A DNA stretch of 64,000 nucleotides from Phenylobacterium deserti (GCA_943332615.1 CALQQB010000001.1:124001-188000), one strand, 5' to 3'. Counted from the stretch's first letter, positions 10,476-22,452 are shown. The notes: generated by a model from the sequence alone, not told the origin. A program made the numbers and translations.

Positions 10476-10508
10476 AGGTCGCGGGTTCGAGTCCCGCCAA
10501 CTCCACCT
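10476..10508 (+). other. orphan tmRNA/tRNA 3'-end-like fragment (candidate integration site remnant)
   Basis: GCGGG-TTCGAGT-CCCGC T-arm followed by CAACTCC-ACCT; no matching 5' half, D-arm or anticodon arm found nearby. Confidence 0.45.
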
Positions 10509-10573
10509 GGATGGTTCTGAGTTCGAAGCCACTCCGCCCACCGGGAGATCGCGCAGCGCGGGGCTTCGAGTGC

Positions 10574-11446
10574 CTATGATGCCGGGCGCACGCGCGCGAG
10601 CAAGCGTCGGGCTTGCTTCAGGTGCGGGGCGTCCAGCATCCGGCCGTTGAAGCTGAGGACACCGCTGCCCGGGGATCCCTCGAACAGAGTCACGATTTGG
10701 CGCGCCTCGTCGAGCTCGGCAAGCGTTGGCGTGAAGGCAGCGTTGATCACCGGGATCTGCGCAGGATGGATGGCCATCATGCCCGTGAAGCCGTCGCGGC
10801 GACCGCTCGCGGCGTAGGTTGCGAGGCCGTCCAGGTCACGAAACGCGGGGTACACGGTCTCGATGGCCGGGACATCAGCGGCGGCCGCGGCAGCGATAAC
10901 GAGGGCGCGGGCCATGTCGTAGAGCGGCGTAAACACCCCAGATTCCGTGCGGTAGGTCGTCGCGCCCACTGCGCTGGACAGGTCCTCCGCGCCCCACGTG
11001 AGGGCCGCAAGGCGAGGTCCAGCGGTGCTGTAGCTGTGCAGATTGAACACTGAAAGTGGGGTTTCGGTCGCGATTGGAAGGATAGGGATAGGGCTGTCTA
11101 CTGTGCCCGCCTCGTGGGCGCGAAGGAGGTCGCCGAGCCGCCGAACCTCGTCCGCAGAGTCCGGCTTGGGGAGTACGATCCCGTCGGGCCGGTGGGGCGC
11201 TACCACAGATAGGTCGAGGGCAGCGTCGGGCGTGGCGAGCGGATTGATCCGGACCCAGAGTTGGGGTGCCCGGGAGTTGAGCCGCCGTCTCAGGAGGTTC
11301 CGCACGGCGTGCCTAGCGTCGCCCTTGGCCTCGGCTCCGACTGAGTCCTCAAGATCCAGGATCAGAGCGTCTGCGCCAGATCCCAGCGCCTTCTCCATTT
11401 TCGACGGGCTGTCGCCGGGGACGAAGAGCCAGGACCGCGGGATCAT
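10574..11446 (-). CDS. HpcH/HpaI aldolase / CitE-family beta-hydroxyacyl-CoA lyase
   Basis: [41 protein letters not shown]...[12 protein letters not shown]...[22 protein letters not shown] overlap with upstream MaoC gene. Confidence 0.9.
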   Translation of the reverse strand: MIPRSWLFVPGDSPSKMEKALGSGADALILDLEDSVGAEAKGDARHAVRNLLRRRLNSRAPQLWVRINPLATPDAALDLSVVAPHRPDGIVLPKPDSADEVRRLGDLLRAHEAGTVDSPIPILPIATETPLSVFNLHSYSTAGPRLAALTWGAEDLSSAVGATTYRTESGVFTPLYDMARALVIAAAAAADVPAIETVYPAFRDLDGLATYAASGRRDGFTGMMAIHPAQIPVINAAFTPTLAELDEARQIVTLFEGSPGSGVLSFNGRMLDAPHLKQARRLLARVRPAS

Positions 11447-11895
11447 GCAGCGCGCTTCTGGAGGAGAGCCGTCCGCCGGCAGCTGCAAACTATCTCGTCA
11501 CGCTGGTTCACCGCCCGGTGCTCGAACACCACGATGCCGGCGTCAGGTCGGGAACGGCTTTCGCGCGTCTCTACGACCGTGGTTTCGCTGCGAAGCGTGT
11601 CGCCGATGAACACCGGCTTTGGCATGACGACAGCGTCGTAGCCGAGGTTGGCGACCAGGGTGCCCAGTGTGGTGTCTCCGACAGAGAGGCCCACCATTAG
11701 GCTGAAGGTGAAAAGGCCATTGACGACAACGCGCCCGAACTCCGTCCCGGCCGCGTACGCTGCGTCGAGATGCAGCGGCTGCGGGTTGTGGGTCAATGTC
11801 GTCAGCAACAGGTTGTCCGTCTCGGTGACGGTCCGCCGAATGTCATGCAAGAACCGGTCGCCCACCTTCAGGTCGTCAAAATACCGTCCGGCCAT
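11443..11895 (-). CDS. MaoC-like dehydratase/hydratase
   Basis: [71 protein letters not shown]. Confidence 0.9.
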   Translation of the reverse strand: MAGRYFDDLKVGDRFLHDIRRTVTETDNLLLTTLTHNPQPLHLDAAYAAGTEFGRVVVNGLFTFSLMVGLSVGDTTLGTLVANLGYDAVVMPKPVFIGDTLRSETTVVETRESRSRPDAGIVVFEHRAVNQRDEIVCSCRRTALLQKRAA

Positions 11896-11900
11896 GGAGG

Positions 11901-13778
11901 TCAGTCCTTAGTGATGCGGACGAGGGTCGCACCCTCTGCTACTTGAGCGCCGAGTTCGGTGGCGAGCACCTCCACCACGCCATCGAACGGCGCATTGAGC
12001 GCGTGCTCCATCTTCATGGCTTCGAGCGTCAGCAGCGGCTGGCCCTTCACTACCGTGTCGCCGGCCTTCACCGAGACGATGGTGACCCTGCCTGGCATCG
12101 GCGCCAGGATCGCGCCGTCTCCCCCGCCGCCGCCAGCGTCGGCTGCGGGCGGGTGATCGCGGAGCAGGAAGGCCTCGCCACCCTCGAACACCACCACCTC
12201 GTCGTCGGCGACGATGCGGACCATGCGCGACGGGTCGTCGGCCAGTTCCACCTCGACGGCGGTGTCGCCCAGGAACAGGTGAGCCGTGGTGGTGGCCGGC
12301 GCGTTCAGGCGGAAGCCCTTGAGGCCGATCCAGGGCGAGGCCTCGTCGTCGCCGCCCTCGCCCCCCTCGCGGAACGCCCATCCGGCCGTGGCCAGCGCCT
12401 CGGCCGAGGGCTCCGCCGGGGCGGTCAGCGCCTCCAGGTCGCGGCCGATCAGGCCGGTGTCGACGGCGCCGGCGATGAAGTCGGGCGTCTCCAGGCAGCG
12501 CACCAGGAAGCCGGCGTTGGTGCGGACCGGCCAGACTTCCACTTCCGCGCAGGCCTCGGCCAGGTCGGCGATCGCCTGCTCGCGGTTGGGCGCATGCGCG
12601 ATCAGCTTGGCGATCATGGGGTCGTAGAACGGGCTTATGGCGTCGCCCACCTCGACGCCCGCGTCGGTGCGGACGTTCTCCGGCAGCGAGAAGTGCTCCA
12701 ACCGGCCGATTGAGGGCAGGAAGCCGGTGGCCGGGTTCTCGGCGTAGAGGCGCGCCTCCACCGCGTGGCCGGTGAGGGTGATCTGGTCCTGGCTCAGCGG
12801 CAGCGGCTCGCCGGCGGCGACGCGGAACTGCCATTCGACCAGGTCGAGGCCGGTGACCATCTCGGTGACGGGATGCTCCACCTGCAGGCGGGTGTTCATC
12901 TCCATGAACCAGATGCGATCGCCCTTCAGGCCCTGGCTGGCGTCGGCGATGAACTCGACCGTGCCGGCGCCGACATAGCCCACGGCCTTGGCGGCCTGGA
13001 CGGCGGCGGCGGTGACGGCGGCGCGGGCTTCGTCCGACATGCCCGGGGCGGGCGCCTCCTCGATCACCTTCTGGTGGCGGCGCTGCAGGGAGCAGTCGCG
13101 TTCGAACAGGTGGACGACGGCGCCGTGGCTGTCGCCGAACACCTGCACCTCGATGTGGCGCGGGCGGGTGACGTAGGTTTCCAGGAGGACGCGGTCGTCG
13201 CCGAAGCTGGCCTTGGCCTCGCGCTGGCAGGAGGCCAGCGCGGCGTCGAAGTCGGCGGCCTTCTCGACCAGCCGCATGCCCTTGCCGCCGCCGCCCGCCA
13301 CCGCCTTGATGAGCACCGGATAGCCGATCTTGCCGGCCTCCCTGGCCAGGGTCTTGGCCGACTGGTCCTCACCCAGATAGCCCGGCGTCACCGGCACGCC
13401 GGCCTTGGCCATCAGGCTCTTGGCGGCGTCCTTCAGGCCCATGGCGCGGATGGCGCTGGGCGGCGGACCGATCCAGATGAGCCCGGCCTTGGCCACCGCC
13501 TCGGCGAAGTCGGCGTTCTCGGAGAGGAAGCCGTAGCCCGGATGGATCGCCTCCGCGCCGGCGGCCTGGGCGGCGGCGATAATGCGCTCGCCGACGAGGT
13601 AGCTCTCGCGCGCGGCGGCCGGCCCGATTAGCACCGCCTTGTCGGCGTCACGGACGTGGGCGGCATTGGCGTCGGCCTCGGAGAACACCGCGACCGTCTC
13701 GATGCCGAGGCGGCGTGCGGTGGTGAACACCCGACGTGCGATCTCGCCGCGATTGGCGACCAGGACGGATTTGAACAT
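11901..13778 (-). CDS. mccA: methylcrotonyl-CoA (acyl-CoA) carboxylase biotin-containing alpha subunit
   Basis: [43 protein letters not shown]; biotinyl motif [19 protein letters not shown]. Confidence 0.9.
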   Translation of the reverse strand: MFKSVLVANRGEIARRVFTTARRLGIETVAVFSEADANAAHVRDADKAVLIGPAAARESYLVGERIIAAAQAAGAEAIHPGYGFLSENADFAEAVAKAGLIWIGPPPSAIRAMGLKDAAKSLMAKAGVPVTPGYLGEDQSAKTLAREAGKIGYPVLIKAVAGGGGKGMRLVEKAADFDAALASCQREAKASFGDDRVLLETYVTRPRHIEVQVFGDSHGAVVHLFERDCSLQRRHQKVIEEAPAPGMSDEARAAVTAAAVQAAKAVGYVGAGTVEFIADASQGLKGDRIWFMEMNTRLQVEHPVTEMVTGLDLVEWQFRVAAGEPLPLSQDQITLTGHAVEARLYAENPATGFLPSIGRLEHFSLPENVRTDAGVEVGDAISPFYDPMIAKLIAHAPNREQAIADLAEACAEVEVWPVRTNAGFLVRCLETPDFIAGAVDTGLIGRDLEALTAPAEPSAEALATAGWAFREGGEGGDDEASPWIGLKGFRLNAPATTTAHLFLGDTAVEVELADDPSRMVRIVADDEVVVFEGGEAFLLRDHPPAADAGGGGGDGAILAPMPGRVTIVSVKAGDTVVKGQPLLTLEAMKMEHALNAPFDGVVEVLATELGAQVAEGATLVRITKD

Positions 13779-13780
13779 GC

Positions 13781-15373
13781 TCACATCCTGAACACGCCGA
13801 AGCGTGTCTCCGGGATCGGGGCGTTCAGCGAGGCGGAGATGGAGAGGCCCAGGACGTCGCGGGTCTGGGCCGGGTCGATGATGCCGTCGTCCCAGAGGCG
13901 CGCGGTGGCGAAGTAGGGGTTGCCTTCGTCCTCGTAGCGCTGGCGGACCGGGGCCTTGAAGGCTTCCTCCTCGTCCTTGCTCCACTTGTCGGCGTCGCGG
14001 TGGACGGTGGCGAGCACGGATGCCGCCTGCTCGCCGCCCATCACGCTGATGCGGCTGTTGGGCCAGGTCCAAAGGAAGCGCGGGGAATAGGCGCGGCCGC
14101 ACATGCCGTAGTTGCCGGCCCCGAACGAGCCGCCGATCAGGACAGTGAACTTCGGGACCTCGGCGGAGGCGACCGCCGTCACCAGCTTCGCCCCGTCCTT
14201 GGCGATGCCGCCGGCCTCGTAGCGGCCGCCGACCATGAAGCCGGAAATGTTCTGCAGGAAGATGAGCGGGATCTTCCGCTTGCAGGCCAACTCGATGAAG
14301 TGGGCGCCCTTGAGCGCGCTCTCGGAGAACAGCACGCCGTTGTTGGCCAGGATGGCGACGGGATAGCCCCAGATGCGCGCGAAGCCGCAGACGAGCGTCG
14401 TGCCGTAGAGCGCCTTGAACTCGTCGAAGCGGGAGCCGTCGACCACCCGGGCGATCACCTCGCGCACGTCGTAGGGCGCGCGGACGTCGGTGGGGACGAC
14501 GCCGTAGAGTTCCTCCGGGTCGAAGGCCGGCGGTTCCGGTTCGGCAAGCGTCATCTCGTGGGTCTTGGTGGTGTTCAGGTTGGCCACGATGCGGCGCACG
14601 ATGGTCAGCGCATGCTCGTCGTCCTCGGCCACGTGGTCGACCACGCCGGAGCGGCGGCCGTGGGTGTCGGCGCCGCCCAGTTCCTCGGCGGTGATCACCT
14701 CGCCGGTGGCGGCCTTTACCAAGGGTGGTCCGCCTAAGAAGATCGTGCCTTGCCCCCTGACGATGATGGTCTCGTCGCTCATCGCGGGCACATAGGCGCC
14801 GCCGGCGGTGCAGGAGCCCATGACGCAGGCGATCTGGGCGATGCCCTCGGCGCTCATCCGGGCCTGGTTGTAGAAGATGCGCCCGAAGTGCTCGCGGTCG
14901 GGGAACACCTCGGCCTGGTGCGGCAGGTTCGCGCCGCCCGAGTCCACCAGGTAGACGCAGGGCAGGCGGTTCTGCAGGGCGATCTCCTGGGCCCGCAGGT
15001 GCTTCTTCACGGTCAGGGGGAAGTAGGCGCCGCCCTTCACCGTGGCGTCGTTGGCGATGATCAGCACCTCGCGGCCGGAGACGCGGCCGATGCCGGTGAT
15101 GACGCCGGCGGCCGGGGCCTCATCGTCGTAGAGGCCGTGGGCGGTCAGCGCGCCGACTTCCAGGAACGGCGCGCCGGGATCCAGCAGGCGCATTACCCGA
15201 TCGCGCGGCAGGAGCTTGCCGCGACTGACATGCCGCTCGCGCGAGCCCTGCGGCCCGCCGAGCGCGGCCTTGCCGGCGGTGGCGCGCAACGCCTCGACCA
15301 GGGCTCGGTTGACCTCCGCGTTGGCGGCGAAGGCGGCCGAACCGGTGTCGGCCGTGGAAGTCAGCTTTCTCAT
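13781..15373 (-). CDS. mccB: methylcrotonyl-CoA carboxylase carboxyltransferase (beta) subunit
   Basis: 530 aa; [65 protein letters not shown]; paired with mccA. Confidence 0.9.
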   Translation of the reverse strand: MRKLTSTADTGSAAFAANAEVNRALVEALRATAGKAALGGPQGSRERHVSRGKLLPRDRVMRLLDPGAPFLEVGALTAHGLYDDEAPAAGVITGIGRVSGREVLIIANDATVKGGAYFPLTVKKHLRAQEIALQNRLPCVYLVDSGGANLPHQAEVFPDREHFGRIFYNQARMSAEGIAQIACVMGSCTAGGAYVPAMSDETIIVRGQGTIFLGGPPLVKAATGEVITAEELGGADTHGRRSGVVDHVAEDDEHALTIVRRIVANLNTTKTHEMTLAEPEPPAFDPEELYGVVPTDVRAPYDVREVIARVVDGSRFDEFKALYGTTLVCGFARIWGYPVAILANNGVLFSESALKGAHFIELACKRKIPLIFLQNISGFMVGGRYEAGGIAKDGAKLVTAVASAEVPKFTVLIGGSFGAGNYGMCGRAYSPRFLWTWPNSRISVMGGEQAASVLATVHRDADKWSKDEEEAFKAPVRQRYEDEGNPYFATARLWDDGIIDPAQTRDVLGLSISASLNAPIPETRFGVFRM

Positions 15374-15377
15374 GGGT

Positions 15378-17033
15378 CTAGGCTGTCTCGTCCGCGACTA
15401 GGCCCAGCTCGGTGATCATCGCGTCACGCATCACGAACTTCTGCACCTTGCCTGTGACCGTCGTCGGGAAGGCGTCCACGAACTTGATGTGCCGGGGACC
15501 CTTGTAGTGGGCGATCTGGCCCTTGCAGAACGCTTTGATCGCTTCAGCGTCGAGGTTCTCGCCCGACTGCAGCACGATCCAGGCGCAGAGTTCCTCGCCA
15601 AACTTAGGGTCGGGTATGCCGATCACCTGCACGTCCTGAATGGCGGGATGGCGGTAGAGGAACTCCTCGATCTCGCGCGGATAGATGTTCTCGCCGCCGC
15701 GGATCACCATGTCCTTGATGCGGCCGACGACATTGCCGTAGCCCGCCTCGTCGATGACGCCGAGGTCGCCGGTATGCATCCAGCCGGTGCTGTCCAGCGC
15801 CTCGGCGGTGCGTTCCGGATCGTCCCAGTAGCCCAGCATCACCGAATAGCCGCGGGTGCAGAACTCGCCGGGCACGCCGCGCGGCGTGATGCGGCCGTCA
15901 GCATCGATCACCTTCACCTCCAGATGTGGGTGCACCTGGCCGACCGTGGAGACGCGTCGCTCGAGGGTGTCGGTCGTGCTGGTCTGCCAGCTGACCGGCG
16001 AGGTCTCGGTCATGCCGTAGACATTGGTCACCTGCGGCATGTGCATCTTGTCGATCACCTGCTTCATCACCTCGATCGGACAGGGCGAGCCGCCCATGGC
16101 GCCGGTGCGCAGCGACTTGAGCTTGAACCGCTTGAAGTCCGGGTGGCCCAGCATGGCGATGAACATGGTCGGCACGCCGAACAGGGCGACGCAGCCCTCG
16201 GCGTCGACGGCCTCCATCGCACTGACCGGCTCGAAGGCCTCGCTCGGATAGACGATGGTCGCGGCATGCGTCAGGCAGCCCAGGTTGCCGATGACCATGC
16301 CGAAGCAGTGATAGAGCGGCACCGGGATGCAGACCCTGTCGCCGGCCTTTAGCGCCATAGCCTCGCCGGTGAAGAAGCCGTTGTTGAGGATGTTGTGGTG
16401 GCTGAGCGTCGCGCCCTTCGGGAAGCCGGTGGTGCCACTGGTGAACTGGATGTTGATCGGGTCGTCGAACTGCAGAGTCGGGCCGATCTCGGCCAGGCGG
16501 GCGCGGTCGGCGCGCTTGGCGGTGTTTTCGATGTGCGGGAAGGACTGGCAGCCGCGATGCGGATCGTCGCCGATGGTGATCACCGCCTCGACGGTCGGCA
16601 GTTTCCCGGTCTCGCGCAGCTGGCGGACCATGGTCAGGTACTCGCTGGTCTTGTGGCGCACGGCGATGACCAGGGCGCGGCAGCCGACCTTGTTGATCGC
16701 GTACTCGGCCTCGCTCAGGCGATAGGCGGGATTGATGTTGACCAGGATCAGCCCCGCCTTGGCGGTGGCGAACTGGGTGATCGCCCACTCGGCGCAGTTG
16801 GGCGCCCAGATCCCGACCCGGTCGCCTGGCTCCAGGCCCAGCGCCAGCAGGCCGGAAGCGAAGGCGTCAACACGCTCTCTCAGCTGAGCATAGGTCCACC
16901 GAATTCCCTGATGCCGCGAGATCATCGCCAACGTGTCCGGATAGGCGGCGCAGGTCGCATCGAACTGCGCCCCGATCGTCATTCCGATCAGTGGCTGCGC
17001 GCTCGCACCGTTCACATAGCTAAGGTTGGTCAT
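15378..17033 (-). CDS. AMP-binding acyl-CoA synthetase (FadD35-like context)
   Basis: [79 protein letters not shown]. Confidence 0.9.
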   Translation of the reverse strand: MTNLSYVNGASAQPLIGMTIGAQFDATCAAYPDTLAMISRHQGIRWTYAQLRERVDAFASGLLALGLEPGDRVGIWAPNCAEWAITQFATAKAGLILVNINPAYRLSEAEYAINKVGCRALVIAVRHKTSEYLTMVRQLRETGKLPTVEAVITIGDDPHRGCQSFPHIENTAKRADRARLAEIGPTLQFDDPINIQFTSGTTGFPKGATLSHHNILNNGFFTGEAMALKAGDRVCIPVPLYHCFGMVIGNLGCLTHAATIVYPSEAFEPVSAMEAVDAEGCVALFGVPTMFIAMLGHPDFKRFKLKSLRTGAMGGSPCPIEVMKQVIDKMHMPQVTNVYGMTETSPVSWQTSTTDTLERRVSTVGQVHPHLEVKVIDADGRITPRGVPGEFCTRGYSVMLGYWDDPERTAEALDSTGWMHTGDLGVIDEAGYGNVVGRIKDMVIRGGENIYPREIEEFLYRHPAIQDVQVIGIPDPKFGEELCAWIVLQSGENLDAEAIKAFCKGQIAHYKGPRHIKFVDAFPTTVTGKVQKFVMRDAMITELGLVADETA

Positions 17034-17058
17034 CGAGTGTCTTCCCGGGAGCTACGCA

Positions 17059-17715
17059 TCAGGCGGTGATCCTTTGCAGCGCCACTGAGAAAGCCGCTTC
17101 GGTCTTGGCCCGCACCTCGTCCAGGGTCACGCCGTCCGCCAGTTCCAGCAGCGTCAGCGGGCTCTTGCCGCGGCTGACGTCGAAGACGCCCAGGTCGGTG
17201 ACGACCAGGTCGACCACGCCGGCGCCGGTCAGCGGCAGGGTGCAGGTCCTCAGCAGCTTGGGCGCGCCGGTCTTTTCGGTGTGCTCCATGACCACGACCA
17301 CGCGCTTGACGCCGGCCACCAGGTCCATGGCGCCGCCCATGCCCTTGACCATTTTCCCCGGCACCATCCAGTTCGCCAGGTCGCCGTTCTCGGCCACCTG
17401 CATGGCCCCCAGGACGGAGAGGTCGATGTGGCCGCCGCGGATCATCGCGAAGGAGTCCGCGGACGAGAAGAACGAGCTGGTGGGCAGAGCGGTGATGGTC
17501 TGCTTGCCGGCGTTGATCAGGTCGGCGTCGACCTCGTTCTCGGTCGGGAACGGGCCCATGCCCAGCATGCCGTTCTCGCTCTGCAGCGTAACGGTCGCGC
17601 CGGGCGGGATGTAGTTGGCCACCAGGGTCGGGATGCCGATGCCCAGGTTCACATAGAAGCCGTCGCGCAGCTCGCGGGCGGCGCGGGCGGCGATCTGGTC
17701 GCGGGTCCAGGCCAT
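17059..17715 (-). CDS. scoB: 3-oxoacid CoA-transferase subunit B
   Basis: [39 protein letters not shown]...[14 protein letters not shown]. Confidence 0.92.
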   Translation of the reverse strand: MAWTRDQIAARAARELRDGFYVNLGIGIPTLVANYIPPGATVTLQSENGMLGMGPFPTENEVDADLINAGKQTITALPTSSFFSSADSFAMIRGGHIDLSVLGAMQVAENGDLANWMVPGKMVKGMGGAMDLVAGVKRVVVVMEHTEKTGAPKLLRTCTLPLTGAGVVDLVVTDLGVFDVSRGKSPLTLLELADGVTLDEVRAKTEAAFSVALQRITA

Positions 17716-18425
17716 CAGGCTGCTCCTTCCAGCTTGCGCGTGGTGCGCTGCTCGATGCGCTTTTCGTGCACGCCCTCGACGATGCGGTCGACGAAGATGC
17801 CGGGCGTGTGGATGTGGTCGGGGTTCAGGGTGCCGGTGTCGACGATGCGCTCCACCTCGGCGACGCAGGTCTTGCCGGCCGTGGCCATCATCGGATTGAA
17901 GTTCCGCGCGGTCATCCGGTAGACGAGGTTGCCGGCGGCGTCGCCCTGCCAGGCCTTGACGATGGAGAGGTCGGCGGTGAGGCCGCGCTCCATCACATAG
18001 AGCTCCCCGTCGAAGTCGCGGACCTCCTTGCCCTCGGCCACCAGGGTGCCGACCCCGGTCTTGGTGAAGAAGGCCGGGATCCCGGCGCCGCCGGCGCGGA
18101 TGCGTTCGGCCAGGGTGCCCTGCGGGTTGAACTCCAGCTCCAGTTTGCCGGAGAGATAGAGTTCGGCGAACAGCTTGTTCTCGCCCACGTAGGACGAGAT
18201 CATCTTGCGGATCTGACCGCCGGCCAGCAGGACGCCGAGGCCGAAATCGTCGACGCCGCAGTTGTTGGAGATGACCGTCAGCTCCTTGACCCCCGAGTCG
18301 CGGATCGCCGCGATCAGGTTTTCCGGGATGCCGCAGAGGCCGAAGCCGCCGGCCATGATGGTCATGCCGTCGAACAGCCGCCCTTGCAGCGCCTCGACCG
18401 CGTTCTTCGAAACCTTGTCGGTCAT
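17715..18425 (-). CDS. scoA: 3-oxoacid CoA-transferase subunit A
   Basis: [49 protein letters not shown]. Confidence 0.92.
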   Translation of the reverse strand: MTDKVSKNAVEALQGRLFDGMTIMAGGFGLCGIPENLIAAIRDSGVKELTVISNNCGVDDFGLGVLLAGGQIRKMISSYVGENKLFAELYLSGKLELEFNPQGTLAERIRAGGAGIPAFFTKTGVGTLVAEGKEVRDFDGELYVMERGLTADLSIVKAWQGDAAGNLVYRMTARNFNPMMATAGKTCVAEVERIVDTGTLNPDHIHTPGIFVDRIVEGVHEKRIEQRTTRKLEGAA

Positions 18426-19450
18426 GCGCTCTCGCTCGCGGGTTCGCGCTTGGTCGGATCGCCGGTAACAACAGCCGCACTGCTCATCGGCCGCATCTGG
18501 AGGTCGGCCAACAAGGCGTCGTCGGCGTTTCGGCCCGGGTTGTTGGTGGTGAGCAGGCGGGCGCCCACGAAGATGGAGTTGGCGCCGGCGAGGAAGCAGA
18601 GCGCCTGATGTTCCGCGCTCATATGCTCGCGGCCGGCGGCGATCCGGACCATGGCCTTGGGGCAGACCAGGCGGGCGACGGCGATCATGCGGACGAACTC
18701 GATGGGGTTCACCGGCGTGGACCCACCCAGCGGCGTGCCCGCTATCGGCATCAGGTCGTTGATCGGCAGACTCTCTGGATGCGCCGGGAGCGTCGCCAAC
18801 TGGTGAAGCAGCCCGGCCCGGTCGCGGCGGGTCTCGCCCATGCCGACGATGCCGCCGCAGCAGGTGCTCATTCCGGCGTCGCGCACGGCCTCCAGGGTGT
18901 CCAGGCGGTCCTGATAGGTCCGGGTGGTGACGACCTTGTCGTAGTAGGCTGGGCCGGTGTCGAGGTTGTGGTTGTAGTAGTCGAGGCCGGCCGCCTTGAG
19001 AGACTTGGCCTGGTCCCGCGTCAGCATGCCCAGCGTGGCGCAGGTCTCCAGGCCGAGGGCCTTCACGCCCAAGATCATGGCAGCGACCTTGGGCATGTCG
19101 CGGTCCTTCACGTCACGCCAGGCCGCGCCCATGCAGAAGCGCTGGGCTCCGCCGGCCTTGGCGTCCTTGGCCGCCGCGATCACGGTGTCGGCGTCCAGCA
19201 GCTTGGAGGCGGTGGTGGCGGTCTTGAAGTGCTGAGACTGGCTGCAATAGCCGCAGTTCTCGGGGCAGCCGCCGGTCTTCACCGACAGCAGCTGCGAGAG
19301 CTGCAGCTCGGTGGGGTCGAACCAGGCCCGGTGAACCTGCGCTGCGCGGAACACCAGCTCGGTCAACGGCAGCTCGAACAGGGCCTCCACCTCCTCCAGG
19401 GTCCAGTCGTGGCGCGGCTGGGCGGCTTGCTTCCGTGAGGTTCGCGACAT
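18422..19450 (-). CDS. bioB: biotin synthase
   Basis: [21 protein letters not shown] radical-SAM CxxxCxxC motif; [30 protein letters not shown]. Confidence 0.95.
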   Translation of the reverse strand: MSRTSRKQAAQPRHDWTLEEVEALFELPLTELVFRAAQVHRAWFDPTELQLSQLLSVKTGGCPENCGYCSQSQHFKTATTASKLLDADTVIAAAKDAKAGGAQRFCMGAAWRDVKDRDMPKVAAMILGVKALGLETCATLGMLTRDQAKSLKAAGLDYYNHNLDTGPAYYDKVVTTRTYQDRLDTLEAVRDAGMSTCCGGIVGMGETRRDRAGLLHQLATLPAHPESLPINDLMPIAGTPLGGSTPVNPIEFVRMIAVARLVCPKAMVRIAAGREHMSAEHQALCFLAGANSIFVGARLLTTNNPGRNADDALLADLQMRPMSSAAVVTGDPTKREPASESA

Positions 19451-20631
19451 CACCCGCCCACCAGCTCGCGCCCGATCAGGAACCGACGGATCTCATTGGT
19501 GCCGGCGCCGATGTCATAGAGCTTGGCGTCACGCAGCAGGCGCTCGACTGGGTACTCCTTAGTGTAGCCGGCGCCGCCCAGCGCCTGGATCGCCTCCAGC
19601 GACACCTTCACCGCGTTTTCCGATGCCATCAGGATCGCGCCGGCCGCGTCGAACCGCGTGGTCATGCCCGCGTCGCAGGCCTTGGCCACGGCGTAGACAT
19701 AGGCCCGCGCCGAATTCAGCGCGACGTACATGTCGGCGACCTTGCCCTGCATCAGCTGGAACGAGCCGATCGCCTGGCCGAATTGCTTGCGCTCGCGAAC
19801 GTAGGGCAGGACCACGTCCAGGCAGGCCTGCATGATCCCCAGCGGCCCGGCGGCCAGCACGGCGCGCTCGTAGTCCAGGCCGCTCATCAAGACGCCGACG
19901 CCGCCGTTCTCGGGCCCCACGATGTTCTCGGCCGGCACCTCGCAGTCCTCGAACACCAGTTCGCCGGTGTCGGAGCCGCGCATGCCCATCTTGTCGAGCT
20001 TCTGCGAGACGTGGAAACCGGCGAAGCCCTTCTCGACGATGAAGGCGGTGATGCCGCGCGAGGCGGCTTCCGGGCTGGTCTTGGCGTAGACGACCAGGGT
20101 GTCGGCGTGCGGGGCGTTGGTGATCCAGAACTTCGTGCCGTTGAGCACGTAGCGGTCGCCCTTCTTCTCGGCCTTCAGGCGCATGGAGACCACGTCGGAG
20201 CCGCTGCCGGCCTCACTCATGGCCAGAGCGCCCACGTGCTCGCCGCTGATCAGCCGGGGCAGGTAGCGGCGCGTCTGTTCGTCGGAGTCCCAGCGGCGCA
20301 GCTGGTTGATGCAGAGGTTGGAGTGGGCGCCGTAGCTGAGGCCGATGGACGCCGAGGCGCGGCTGACCTCCTCCATGGCCACCACGTGCTCCAGGTAACC
20401 CAGGCCCAGGCCGCCGAATTCCTCGTCGACGGTGATGCCGTGCAGGCCCAGCTCGCCCATCTGCGGCCACAGGTGGCGCGGGAATTCATTGGTGGCGTCG
20501 ATCTCGGCCGCGAGCGGCGCGATCCGGTCAGCCGCAAAGCGCACGGTCGTAGCGCGGATCATATCCGCTGAATCGCCCAGCATATGATTGAACTCTGACA
20601 CCTTCACGCTCCGCGCATCCGGCGAACTCAA
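19450..20631 (-). CDS. ivd: isovaleryl-CoA dehydrogenase
   Basis: Acyl-CoA dehydrogenase motifs [64 protein letters not shown]; first gene of the leucine operon. Confidence 0.9.
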   Translation of the reverse strand: MSSPDARSVKVSEFNHMLGDSADMIRATTVRFAADRIAPLAAEIDATNEFPRHLWPQMGELGLHGITVDEEFGGLGLGYLEHVVAMEEVSRASASIGLSYGAHSNLCINQLRRWDSDEQTRRYLPRLISGEHVGALAMSEAGSGSDVVSMRLKAEKKGDRYVLNGTKFWITNAPHADTLVVYAKTSPEAASRGITAFIVEKGFAGFHVSQKLDKMGMRGSDTGELVFEDCEVPAENIVGPENGGVGVLMSGLDYERAVLAAGPLGIMQACLDVVLPYVRERKQFGQAIGSFQLMQGKVADMYVALNSARAYVYAVAKACDAGMTTRFDAAGAILMASENAVKVSLEAIQALGGAGYTKEYPVERLLRDAKLYDIGAGTNEIRRFLIGRELVGG

Positions 20632-20723
20632 GGACGTGTTCTGGCCGGAACCTCGCGGGTCCTATTCGCAGTTGGCGGTACTCGCGTCAGTGTCGCTTAC
20701 GGTCATGTGGCTGAGCGGAATGG

Positions 20724-20735
20724 TCACCGCGGTGA
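20724..20735. promoter_or_regulatory. perfect 12-bp palindrome TCACCGCGGTGA in the ivd/mmsA divergent intergenic region
   Basis: Read directly; between divergent ivd (-) and mmsA (+). Confidence 0.35.
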
Positions 20736-20865
20736 TGTGAAGGGGTTCCGCGCCGCGTGAGGGACGCGCCGATCGCCACCGCCATGTAGACCGTAGCAAA
20801 AACTCGCATCAGATCGCCCGAGAACGCCATTTCGACACGAGCCGTCCCACCCTAAGGCATGGGCC

Positions 20866-22362
20866 ATGCGAGAGATCACCCACTTCATCGACGGCGCTTC
20901 TGTGGCCGGAACCTCGGGCCGCTACAGCGACGTGTTCAACCCCAACACCGGGGAAGTCCAAGCCAGGGTCGCCCTGGCCTCGACCGCCGAGGTCGACAAG
21001 GCCGTGCAGTCGTCGCTGCGCGCGCAGCAGACCTGGGCGCTGGTGAACCCGCAGCGGCGGGCCCGGGTGATGTTCGAATTCAAGCGGCTGATCGAGCGCG
21101 ACATGGACGCCCTGGCCGAGCTGCTGTCGAGCGAGCACGGCAAGGTCATCGCCGACAGCAAGGGCGACGTCCAAAGAGGGCTCGAAGTCATCGAGTTCGC
21201 CTGCGGCATCCCGCACCTGCTGAAGGGCGAGTACACCGAGGGCGCCGGGCCCGGCATCGACGTCTATTCCATGCGCCAGCCGCTGGGCGTGGCGGCGGGG
21301 ATCACGCCGTTCAACTTCCCCGGCATGATCCCGATGTGGATGTTCGGGGTGGCCATCGCCACGGGCAACACCTTCGTCCTGAAGCCGTCGGAGAAGGACC
21401 CGACGCTGCCGGTGAAGCTGGCCGAGCTGATGATGGAGGCCGGGGCGCCCAAGGGCGTGCTGAACGTCATCCACGGCGACAAGACCGCCGTCGACGCCAT
21501 CCTCGACCACCCGGACATCAAGGCCGTAAGCTTCGTCGGCAGCTCCGACATCGCGCAGTATGTCTACTCACGGGGTACGGCGCACGGGAAGCGCGTGCAG
21601 GCCATGGGCGGGGCCAAGAACCACGGGGTGATCCTGCCCGACGCCGACCTTGAGCAGGCGGTGAAGGACATCATGGGCGCGGCCTACGGCTCGGCCGGCG
21701 AACGCTGCATGGCGCTGCCGGTCGTGGTGCCGGTCGGCAAGAAGACCGCCGACGAGGTGCGTGAGCGAGTCCTAAGCGAACTGGACAGCCTGAAGGTCGG
21801 CCTCTCCACCGACGCGGAGGCTCAGTACGGCCCGGTGGTGTCGGCCGCCCACAAGCAGAAGATCAGCGACTACATCCAGCTGGGCGTCGACGAGGGCGCC
21901 GAGCTGGTGGTCGACGGCCGCGGCTTCAAGCTGCAAGGCTACGAGAACGGCTTCTTCCTGGGCCCCAGCCTGTTCGACCAGGTGAAGCCCAACATGAAGA
22001 CCTACCAGGAGGAGATCTTCGGGCCGGTGCTGCAGATCCTGCGCACGGAAAGCTTCGAGGAGGCCCTGGCCCTGCCGTCGGCCCATCAATACGGAAACGG
22101 CGTCGCCATCTTCACCCGCAACGGCCGCGCCGCGCGCGAGTTCGCCGCGCGAGTGAATGTGGGCATGGTCGGGATCAACGTCCCGATCCCGGTGCCGGTG
22201 GCCTACCATTCCTTCGGCGGCTGGAAGCGCTCAGCCTTCGGCGACGCCAACCAACACGGCATGGAGGGCGTGCGCTTCTACACCAAGGTGAAGACCATCA
22301 CTGCCCGGTGGCCCGAGGGGTCCGTCGAGGATAGCGCCTTCGTCATCCCGACGATGCGATAG
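20866..22362 (+). CDS. mmsA: methylmalonate-semialdehyde dehydrogenase (CoA-acylating)
   Basis: REITHFIDGASVAGTSGRYSDVFNPNTGEVQARV; GSAGERCMALPVVVPVG; FGPVLQILRTESFEEAL. Confidence 0.93.
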   Translation: MREITHFIDGASVAGTSGRYSDVFNPNTGEVQARVALASTAEVDKAVQSSLRAQQTWALVNPQRRARVMFEFKRLIERDMDALAELLSSEHGKVIADSKGDVQRGLEVIEFACGIPHLLKGEYTEGAGPGIDVYSMRQPLGVAAGITPFNFPGMIPMWMFGVAIATGNTFVLKPSEKDPTLPVKLAELMMEAGAPKGVLNVIHGDKTAVDAILDHPDIKAVSFVGSSDIAQYVYSRGTAHGKRVQAMGGAKNHGVILPDADLEQAVKDIMGAAYGSAGERCMALPVVVPVGKKTADEVRERVLSELDSLKVGLSTDAEAQYGPVVSAAHKQKISDYIQLGVDEGAELVVDGRGFKLQGYENGFFLGPSLFDQVKPNMKTYQEEIFGPVLQILRTESFEEALALPSAHQYGNGVAIFTRNGRAAREFAARVNVGMVGINVPIPVPVAYHSFGGWKRSAFGDANQHGMEGVRFYTKVKTITARWPEGSVEDSAFVIPTMR

Positions 22363-22452
22363 AGCTCCCGGTGTGTTCGACCGTCATCCGCAACCCACCG
22401 CACCGCCTCCGGGCGGACCCTTTGCGCGACCTATCCGATCGGGTGGCGACCA

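Noticed and set aside
9954-10541. 195 aa ORF containing SRWSWRDSNPRPAQDR
   Set aside because: The WRDSNPR string is the known spurious translation across a tRNA-type 3' end; the region is treated as non-coding.
10415-10574. Intact two-piece (permuted) tmRNA gene
   Set aside because: No GGGG-type 5' acceptor partner and no alphaproteobacterial tag-peptide frame found on either side; only the 3' end is recognisable.
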